Under the pieces are notes generated by a model, which made no database searches, had not been told where the DNA came from, and was given only the letters and a program-made list of their open reading frames with translations. Of a DNA stretch of 21,042 nt, positions 14,228 to 21,042 are shown piece after piece. The stretch's first letter is position 1, and each line of letters opens with the position of its first letter. The DNA comes from a virus, in IMG/VR virus record IMGVR_UViG_3300009512_000107, positions 1 to 21,042 of that record; one strand, 5' to 3'. A program made the translations under genes and the position numbers.

Positions 14228-17200
14228 ATGGAAGACGAATTATTATTTGAAACCCCTAATGGATCTGTAATTACGGAGAGTGAAGCTAAATCTAAATACG
14301 GAGATAGATTTCAAGGATTGGTAGATAGCGGAACTTTTAAACAAACAGATAAAACTGCTGATAAAAAAGAAGAAGTTAAGATTGATTTTGATGTTGATTC
14401 GTTTTATATTAGTCCTAATGGGTCTGAAATAAAAGGAATAGATATTGTTAAAAAATATGGAAATCGTTCACAGTTTTTAGTTGATAATGGTACATTAAAA
14501 AAAAAAGACCCGCTCGTTTCGGTTTCCGATTCAGAGGTTGGTTCATTGGATTCTTCAAGTATAAATGATCAAACAGAATTATCAGAACCTCAACTCATAT
14601 CTTCTCAACAAGAAGCAGAACAAGTTATTGAGATTAAGCCTACCGAGGTAGATGAAAATCTTCTCATTAAACTTAATATTGATAAAGAAGATTACTCTAA
14701 ATGGGAGCAAGAAACTCAGAGAGAAGAGACGGAGTCTTTTAAATTTATTAAAACCGCCTTTACTTCAGATGAAGGAGAGGAGTTTTTTAAAGAAAAAAAA
14801 GATTCTGAAAAAATACTTTCATATAAAACCCAGCAAATAAAAGGACTTATAGCCGAGATAGCTAATATTGATTCTCAGCTAACTGAAAATAAAGAACCTA
14901 AAGATAAGATAAAACTCCTTGGTTTAAAAAGTGAACTAAAGAAAAAAATTAAAGAAGAAGCTGGTTTCATAGAAAAAATTGACGAAGAGTTATTTCCTAC
15001 GTATAAAAAATACACTTCAGATTTAGATTTAGAAAGACGCAAAAACTTATATGTAGCTGGACAAAAAGGCGGAACAACACAATTTTTAGCGGAGGCTGTT
15101 GAAACTTTTAAAACTATACCAACTACGGCATCCAATTTTGCTACGGGTACATTTGCATTTTTCACTTCCTTGCTTGATCAAGGATTGACGTCTGCAGGAG
15201 CTGATAAAAAAGGAGTGTTAGCTGGAGCTACTGAAGCACTGTTAGATTCTTCTGAAGCTCTTGATATTGAAATCGGAGCTGTAAGACGATCAGGGGTTAT
15301 TGACGGAAAAGGTGTTACCGTGGACGGGAAAGAGTTTATTGTTACCGATGAAGGTGATGTGCTGGATGATGTTACTCATGTAAGTGTTGTGGGTATCTTG
15401 CCAGAAGAAAAGATTAAAAAAATCAGGGAGCGGTCAAAAGGATTAATCTCTGAAACTTTTTATGATGGAGGCGCTTTACTTCAGAGTGGTGTTCAAACAA
15501 TGGCAAATCTTTTTGCTTTAATACGAAGCGGTAAAATCTTCACCTCCAAAATAGGGGGAAAAGGAGGTTTAGGAATGGGTTTAGCTTCTTATGCTAGTAC
15601 ACTGGCAAGAACAGTAGAGGAAGTTAGGGCTGATTTAGTAAAAGCCGGCTTAACTGAAGATGAAGCTTTAGGTAAATCCGTTATAGCTGGTAATGCTATT
15701 GCTAGTTTAGATGGTGTATTCTCAGGATTGGCAGGTGGTAACACTAAAATTCTTACAAGCCTACAGGGTATTCGATCTCAAATAGTAGACGTAGTGAAGA
15801 AAAAAGGTAAGGATTTTAGCAAGAAACAATTAAAAGATAAAATTAAAACTCTTACTAACGAAAACCTAAAAGAAGTATTTATAGAAGAACTACCTGTTTT
15901 ATTCTCAGAAAAAGGAATTAATTTAATATTAAACGAGGTTACAGATCTTGATGTCAGAAGTAGCAGTATTAAAAAAAGCGAAATAATAGAGACTGTAATT
16001 TTAACTATAGGGGCAACGTCTAGTTTAGGAGCTCCAAACCTAATCAGAGGAAATAAAAGGTCTGATGCTATAAGATATATTGCTAAAGAAGTAGATAATC
16101 TGGACCAGACTATAGAGAAAATGGTTAATGAAAACCAATTTACATCCGAGCAGGGTAAGGAGGTTTATGATGAAATTTATGCAATGCAAACTGCATTAAA
16201 TAGAACTAACGGTACGATTATAAATTCTGACAATATGTTAGAGGCTTCGGACTTACTTCAGCAGAGACAGAATCTTGTGGCTAAAAAAGAGGGATTAGAA
16301 GGGCCGTTAAAAGAAGATATAGATAAGCAAATTCAAGATGTTGACAAACAGATTAGTTCATTAAAACAAAAAGATAGTCAAGAGGTAAAATCAGAAGAAC
16401 AGAATGAAGGTCAACCAGAAGGAGAGCTAACAACTACACCTGATGGGAAACAAAGCTTTGAAGGAACTATTCAAGAAGCTCCTGTTCAACAAGAGAAGGA
16501 AAGGTTTCGTGATAGTCAAGTAGTAAAAGAAGCTGAGGTTTTTGAGGTTAATATGGAAGATTCAGACGGAACTAATACAACTGTAGAGGTTCGTACAAAT
16601 TTAGACGGATCAAGAGAATTTACCATGATTATTGATGGTCAAAGAAGCGGAACAGAAGTATCAAAAGAAAATACTCTATCTAATAAAGATTACATAGAAG
16701 CTAGTTATGGAGAAGTTATAACTTCTAAATCAAAGCCTGTAACAGAGGTAATGAATCCGAAGAAAATTGACGCATTGTCTTTACGTCAGAAGAAAGCGGT
16801 TGGTTTAGAGACTACCACAGAAACCGTATCTGATAAAAAAGATCCTGGCTTTATAACTAAGCCATCTATTAAAGAGCCTTTTATACTTAGAGGGCTAAAA
16901 GGAGGTATAACTTCTACGCAAATAAACTTTAATGAAGAAGGTAAAATTGAATCTGTAGTTAACAAAAAAACAGGAAAGCCTGTAAGTGAGAAGGCTCGAA
17001 AGAGAGCTGAGAAAGAATACTTAGAGTCTATTATAGATGTTAATGAAGGGCAGCGCTCTCAATTAGAAGAAGGTATTAATCCGAGTGAAATAAACCAGGC
17101 GATAGCAGATGCAAGTAATAATCCTAAAGAAGTTGCTGAAGCAATAGTTAATGAGGAACAGTTAATAAAAGAAGAATCTTCTGAGAAAAAAACTTTATTT

Positions 17201-20200
17201 GATGATGATAAATTAAATCCACTTATAGGCGTAAAGTTTACTCCTGAAAGTTGGAGAGAGGTAACCGGATTAGATCCCAGCGATTTTGGCTTAACAAAAA
17301 CCTGGATAAGTAAAGATGGTGTTAGTTTAAAGGATGGGTGGAAAGATTATGTTGGTGAAGAAAATGTAACCCTAGAAGAGGTTGTTGAGTTTATGAAAAA
17401 CAATCCTAACGCTGAGGCGTTAAATATTCTTGGTGGTAAAAAAGTTATAGACAAAAACACTTTAACATCTTTAAAAGAAAAATTTAAAAAGCTTACCGGG
17501 GTAGAAGCTACTCCTACGAACATAGATACTGTAATTAATATAGACCCAAACAGAGAACCCCTTATTGTCGCTAAGGAGCAAGCGGAGGTTCGAGACCAAA
17601 GAGAAGCTGCTGAGTCAGGGGTGTTCGGTAAAAAGAAAGGGCCAACAACAAAGAGTATAACTGAAGGTAAGCCTAAAATTGTTGCTGTTAACGAAAGTCA
17701 AGCTTTAAAAGATCAAATAAAGCTTGAAGTAAAAGCAGCAAAAGATTCAAAATTAGATCAGACTAAAAGAAGAAAATCTCTGTCTGATTCCATAAAATCT
17801 TTAGAAAAGTTAGGATCAATAACCTTAAAAAAAGCAAACTCCTTAATTAACAAGGTGTCGGGTGTGAATTTAAACAACCCCCGCCTAGTCAGTCAGGTTT
17901 TAGAATATGTCGATAAAGTTAATACAGACGCGAATAACGCTAAGAAGTTTAGTGATGCTGATAACTTATCTAGAAAAATAAAAAAGCTTTTAAAAAGCGA
18001 AAGTTTAGATGGAGAGGTTTCGATTTCTGCAAAACAATTTTTAAAAATTGATCCAGCATTAGTGAGTGATTTAGATTTATATTTAGAAAACGCACAAAAA
18101 GTTGTAGATGGTCTAACAAAAAGCAAGACTGATAAAGATGCTAATATTATTGTAGCTGACACCGTGGATATAAAAGCCCTTGACAAGTATACATCTAAGG
18201 AGATAGCTAAGGAAAATAAAATAATAAGAAAAGCTGAAGCCTTGGCGTTCAGTGATTTAACTGGATTAAATTCTAACGAATTTACTCTTGAAGAAATGCG
18301 TGAAATTCTTGAAGAAGGAGATGGAGATAAAGATATACAAGCTAAGGAGGACAAGCTAATAGCTAAGGAGTCTATTATAAATAAAGGCGTAAAGAAAGCT
18401 TTCAATGTTTATCAAGGAATAGTTAATGATATTATAAAAAACAACATTGACCCTTTTACTGGAGAAAAAATAAATATAAGTAAACAAGATCAAAAAATCA
18501 TAAAAGATTTTATGAATATAGATCTTGACTTAATGAATACCACCAAAGATAAACTAGAAGCTTTAGATGCTATGGTTAATTTTGTCGTTAATCAAGGGAC
18601 GGGCGGAATGGTTGCTACAACTAAGAGTAACGAAGGAATGAAGAACGTTATCAAAGCAAATAAATTATTAAACCCAGGGAAAACTTTAAAATACTTTGGA
18701 TCTAAAGCATTTGCTAATACTTGGTTTAGATATTTAGGCAACACTCCTAGAATAATAGAAAATATATTTAAAGGGACATCTACAGCTAGAATATTTAATA
18801 GGTTATCTGGGTTTGACGGATTTAGGAACGGAGTGGCAAAAGCTGAAACAATTACAAATAAAATTGCCCAATCTTATGTAGATAAGTTTATAAAACCTAC
18901 GGGAAAAATTAATTCAATAAAACGCACTACAAGAACACAGCCCAACGGTACAAATTTTAACACGGCGGCTAATGATACAGAAAGAGGTTTATTTGCTTTC
19001 ATGAGAAGAACGGTAGATGGAACTAAAGAGGATCAAAGAATTGAATTTGAAAGACGTAAAGGCTTAGTTGAAGAAACTATTAAAACCTTAAACGACTCAG
19101 GAGAAACAAAAAAAGCTCAACTTATTAAAGAAGCTGCTGATAAAATACTGTCAGGATCTAATAGTATACAAGATATTGAAAATAAGGTTGACCCTACAAA
19201 TAAAGAAGCTGTTGAGTGGATGACTGCTGAGTGGTCAAAAATTAGACCTGATTTAGAAAATGTATCTTTAAACGTATATAACAAAGTTTTAGGTAAAGAT
19301 ATAAACTACACACCAGACTCATTTAGTTTATTGAAAGATCAAGCTGGTAGTACTGACCAGGAGATTGGAAGCCCTCAATTTCAAGGTACTTCACAAAAAA
19401 TTTACGATAAAGAATCAGGTGTTTTAATGGATGTTGTTAGACCTAAAAGACTTACAACTGGAAGAGTTGTAAATCTCGGGTTTGATTCTTCCAATCTAAG
19501 TAATCTAAAAGATGCTTTAACAGATCTTGAAACAGCAGAAAGTATACAGGTAATGAAAGGATTTATGGGGACTTCAAAAAATTTGAACCCTGAGTTTAAA
19601 AAATTAGTTCCTGATGTAGATAATAGAAACCTTATTTTTAGCAAGTTTCAGAATTACGTAAATGCCAAAAGAGGAGCAAGTGAAAAGGCTACAGAAAAAG
19701 AGGCTATTAAAATAATGAATAAATTAGCGGGTATCGGAGTCTCTAGAGTTTTAGGTGGACCAACGCAAGTGCTTAAGCAATTAGTTCCCTTGATTAATAC
19801 AGCTACAAATTTAATGCTTGACCTTGGTTCTGTCGGTAAAGGTATTTCTTTAATGACATCAAGTCCTGAGGCAAGAGAGTGGTTGAGTAATTCTGGTTAT
19901 GAAATTGCTAATCGTGGCTTACAGTCTATAACAAATTTAGAAGGGACTAACACAAAAATGGATAAGGCTGCTGAAGGTAAATTGGAGCAGGCTGGTAATG
20001 TTTTGTTAGAAGTTCAAAAAGAATATTTACAAAGATTCTTGGTTTCGCCGGATAAGTTTGCAGCTCAAGCCTCTTGGATGGCTTACTATATGAATAACTT
20101 AAAAAAACAAGGTATAGATCCTTCTAATATTGATTGGTCAAATCATAAAGTAAATAAACAAGCAGGCGCTTTTGCCGAACAACAAGTGGGAAGGCAACAG

Positions 20201-21042
20201 AATGTTTCAGATGTAGACCTACAAGGTGATTTATTTAAAGGAAAAAGTTTTGGTGCGCAGTTTGCTCGTAAAACATTATTTCCATTTGCCAACTTCTTGA
20301 CAAATCAAAAGACAAGAATGTATACAGATATAAATATAGCATCAAGTAAAACAGCTACAAAAGAAGATAAAAATAGTGCATATCGTTCTTTAGCTGGTCT
20401 TGGAGTAGAAACCGCTACATTTAACTTAATAGGTTTTGCTGTTACTCAAGGGTTAGCTGCTATATCCCAAGGGATTACTGGTGATGATGATGAAGAAGAT
20501 CAACAAAGATCATTTGATAACAGAATTAAAGGTAGGGCTGGTAACGTTGTTAAAGATATTTTATCTCCTATTCCTGTTCTAGATGATCAAATTATGTTTG
20601 GTGTTAATAAAATGATAGAAGCGATTAGTAATGACGAAGATCCTTTTCAATTTTTCGCTAATGATGAAAAAACATTTTTACAGCAATTAGGTGTTTTAGG
20701 TATACAAGGACAAAATGCTGTAGATTTAATTGAGATGGTTAAAATTAGTACAACTGGTTCATATAAAGATAAATATGGTAAGACCAGGGAAGTAGACCCT
20801 TCTGTAAAAGGAGAGGTTGGTGCAAATGCATTTTTATATTTTTTATATGGACTAGGTGGCTTACCATCTGAAGCAGGATCTATTATTAAATACAATGTCA
20901 AGTCTTATAAAAAAGAAAAGAAAAAAGATAAAAAAGGGAACTTAAGAGAGATGTTTCCTGAGATTTACAAAGACATTAAAAACATGAAGGGATCACAAGA
21001 TGTAAAGGATATAAAAAAACAGATAAGAGATATTAAGAAAAA
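14228..21042 (+). CDS. Giant internal virion / ejection protein (partial, right end missing)
   Basis: Starting at ATG 14228, the frame has 2271 complete codons without a stop and runs off the right edge. Residues 10-38 and 63-91 are two copies of a PNGS...YG.R...LVD.GT.K motif. Then come an acidic Ser/Gln-rich linker, a Lys/Glu coiled-coil region (about 227-255), a hydrophobic stretch (TTASNFATGTFAFFTSLL, about 298-315) and a Gly-rich region (GGKGGLGMGLASY, about 446-458). Residues about 600-1400 are mostly charged and helical with acidic linkers. The C-terminal part has VLGGPTQVLKQLVPLI, QQNVSDVDLQGDLFKGKS and FARKTLFPFANFLTNQKTRM (about 1985-2035), a signature I associate with giant phage internal proteins, then a membrane-like helix (LIGFAVTQGLAAISQG, about 2067-2082). 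Size and position match the largest ejection protein (T7 gp16 role). I see no lytic transglycosylase, protease or polymerase motif in the visible part. Confidence 0.8.
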   Translation, partial: MEDELLFETPNGSVITESEAKSKYGDRFQGLVDSGTFKQTDKTADKKEEVKIDFDVDSFYISPNGSEIKGIDIVKKYGNRSQFLVDNGTLKKKDPLVSVSDSEVGSLDSSSINDQTELSEPQLISSQQEAEQVIEIKPTEVDENLLIKLNIDKEDYSKWEQETQREETESFKFIKTAFTSDEGEEFFKEKKDSEKILSYKTQQIKGLIAEIANIDSQLTENKEPKDKIKLLGLKSELKKKIKEEAGFIEKIDEELFPTYKKYTSDLDLERRKNLYVAGQKGGTTQFLAEAVETFKTIPTTASNFATGTFAFFTSLLDQGLTSAGADKKGVLAGATEALLDSSEALDIEIGAVRRSGVIDGKGVTVDGKEFIVTDEGDVLDDVTHVSVVGILPEEKIKKIRERSKGLISETFYDGGALLQSGVQTMANLFALIRSGKIFTSKIGGKGGLGMGLASYASTLARTVEEVRADLVKAGLTEDEALGKSVIAGNAIASLDGVFSGLAGGNTKILTSLQGIRSQIVDVVKKKGKDFSKKQLKDKIKTLTNENLKEVFIEELPVLFSEKGINLILNEVTDLDVRSSSIKKSEIIETVILTIGATSSLGAPNLIRGNKRSDAIRYIAKEVDNLDQTIEKMVNENQFTSEQGKEVYDEIYAMQTALNRTNGTIINSDNMLEASDLLQQRQNLVAKKEGLEGPLKEDIDKQIQDVDKQISSLKQKDSQEVKSEEQNEGQPEGELTTTPDGKQSFEGTIQEAPVQQEKERFRDSQVVKEAEVFEVNMEDSDGTNTTVEVRTNLDGSREFTMIIDGQRSGTEVSKENTLSNKDYIEASYGEVITSKSKPVTEVMNPKKIDALSLRQKKAVGLETTTETVSDKKDPGFITKPSIKEPFILRGLKGGITSTQINFNEEGKIESVVNKKTGKPVSEKARKRAEKEYLESIIDVNEGQRSQLEEGINPSEINQAIADASNNPKEVAEAIVNEEQLIKEESSEKKTLFDDDKLNPLIGVKFTPESWREVTGLDPSDFGLTKTWISKDGVSLKDGWKDYVGEENVTLEEVVEFMKNNPNAEALNILGGKKVIDKNTLTSLKEKFKKLTGVEATPTNIDTVINIDPNREPLIVAKEQAEVRDQREAAESGVFGKKKGPTTKSITEGKPKIVAVNESQALKDQIKLEVKAAKDSKLDQTKRRKSLSDSIKSLEKLGSITLKKANSLINKVSGVNLNNPRLVSQVLEYVDKVNTDANNAKKFSDADNLSRKIKKLLKSESLDGEVSISAKQFLKIDPALVSDLDLYLENAQKVVDGLTKSKTDKDANIIVADTVDIKALDKYTSKEIAKENKIIRKAEALAFSDLTGLNSNEFTLEEMREILEEGDGDKDIQAKEDKLIAKESIINKGVKKAFNVYQGIVNDIIKNNIDPFTGEKINISKQDQKIIKDFMNIDLDLMNTTKDKLEALDAMVNFVVNQGTGGMVATTKSNEGMKNVIKANKLLNPGKTLKYFGSKAFANTWFRYLGNTPRIIENIFKGTSTARIFNRLSGFDGFRNGVAKAETITNKIAQSYVDKFIKPTGKINSIKRTTRTQPNGTNFNTAANDTERGLFAFMRRTVDGTKEDQRIEFERRKGLVEETIKTLNDSGETKKAQLIKEAADKILSGSNSIQDIENKVDPTNKEAVEWMTAEWSKIRPDLENVSLNVYNKVLGKDINYTPDSFSLLKDQAGSTDQEIGSPQFQGTSQKIYDKESGVLMDVVRPKRLTTGRVVNLGFDSSNLSNLKDALTDLETAESIQVMKGFMGTSKNLNPEFKKLVPDVDNRNLIFSKFQNYVNAKRGASEKATEKEAIKIMNKLAGIGVSRVLGGPTQVLKQLVPLINTATNLMLDLGSVGKGISLMTSSPEAREWLSNSGYEIANRGLQSITNLEGTNTKMDKAAEGKLEQAGNVLLEVQKEYLQRFLVSPDKFAAQASWMAYYMNNLKKQGIDPSNIDWSNHKVNKQAGAFAEQQVGRQQNVSDVDLQGDLFKGKSFGAQFARKTLFPFANFLTNQKTRMYTDINIASSKTATKEDKNSAYRSLAGLGVETATFNLIGFAVTQGLAAISQGITGDDDEEDQQRSFDNRIKGRAGNVVKDILSPIPVLDDQIMFGVNKMIEAISNDEDPFQFFANDEKTFLQQLGVLGIQGQNAVDLIEMVKISTTGSYKDKYGKTREVDPSVKGEVGANAFLYFLYGLGGLPSEAGSIIKYNVKSYKKEKKKDKKGNLREMFPEIYKDIKNMKGSQDVKDIKKQIRDIKK
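14255..14500 (+). repeat. Two-copy N-terminal motif repeat within the giant protein
   Basis: Residues 10-38 (DNA 14255-14341) and 63-91 (DNA 14414-14500) align as PNGS.I......KYG.R...LVD.GT.K with a 53-residue offset. Conserved are PNGS, I, K, YG, R, LVD, GT and a final K. The similarity is at protein level; the DNA has diverged, so it is an old duplication kept by selection. Confidence 0.82.

Noticed and set aside
14652-14840. Plus-strand 62-aa Lys-rich ORF in another frame
   Set aside because: Lies wholly within the giant gene; its Lys/Leu composition comes from the AT-rich sequence out of frame, and it has no leader of its own.
17893-18405. Minus-strand 170-aa ORF, Ser/Leu-rich and hydrophobic
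   Set aside because: It is the antisense shadow of Lys/Asp/Glu-rich codons of the giant ejection protein; no leader, promoter or gene-like composition. The same holds for minus-strand ORFs at 13372-13761, 14875-15165, 19402-19644 and 20647-20901.
1-21042. tRNA genes, CRISPR arrays, insertion sequences or attachment sites
   Set aside because: No cloverleaf-like GC-rich segment, regularly spaced repeat, transposase ORF or terminal inverted repeat was found by reading; nearly all bases are in tightly packed structural genes.

Overview
The window is a tightly packed, AT-rich (roughly one third G+C by eye), entirely plus-strand virion-structure module of a tailed phage. The best fit is a short-tailed (podovirus-like) phage of a Bacteroidetes/Flavobacteriia host, possibly marine. 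Reasons: the head-tail, tail-tube and tail-nozzle proteins look like families known from crAss-like and Cellulophaga-type phages; genes lack Shine-Dalgarno sequences and have A/T-rich leaders; and three intergenic gaps carry the Bacteroidetes -7 promoter motif TAnnTTTG. No integrase, tRNA, CRISPR array, insertion sequence or host gene is visible. The host and taxon are inferences from motif recognition, not from a search.

Layout. Positions 2-82 are the tail end of an upstream gene, closed by a strong intrinsic terminator (109-144). A promoter (TTG-N18-TATCTTTG, 127-155) overlaps that terminator and starts the next transcription unit. Then follow a head-tail connector-like protein (172-900), a tail-tube/ring-like protein (903-1823) and a tail nozzle ('stabilization'/muzzle) protein that here is split into two ORFs (1825-2874 and 2877-7436). 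Next come a cysteine-containing Ig-like tail protein ending in a BACON-like domain (7447-8889), a GT60-type glycosyltransferase (8943-10172), a fibre/hub-like protein with a Pro/Thr-rich linker (10224-11576) and a GNAT acetyltransferase (11614-12018). The window ends with an internal-virion/ejection-protein set: a 241-aa Ala-rich protein, a 484-aa charged protein, and a giant protein of at least 2271 aa that runs off the right edge (14228-21042).

How the genes fit together. The order connector, tube, nozzle, fibre, then three ejection proteins of rising size parallels the T7/P22 plan, in which internal proteins are injected ahead of the DNA to build a channel across the envelope. The two enzymes (glycosyltransferase and acetyltransferase) sit between tail genes, and candidate promoters precede the fibre gene and the acetyltransferase, suggesting insertable cassettes.

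The most interesting points are: (1) the nozzle gene is interrupted by about 0.5 kb of extra coding sequence with a stop and restart, and the restart junction is 18/20 identical to the stop/start junction of the upstream gene; (2) a Skp1-type GlcNAc-transferase homologue lies directly next to a tail protein carrying a 47-residue Pro/Thr-rich, mucin-like linker, a possible enzyme/acceptor pair; (3) the giant ejection protein starts with a twice-repeated PNGS...YG...LVD.GT motif that could be a virion-docking tag and is followed by an A10 tract.
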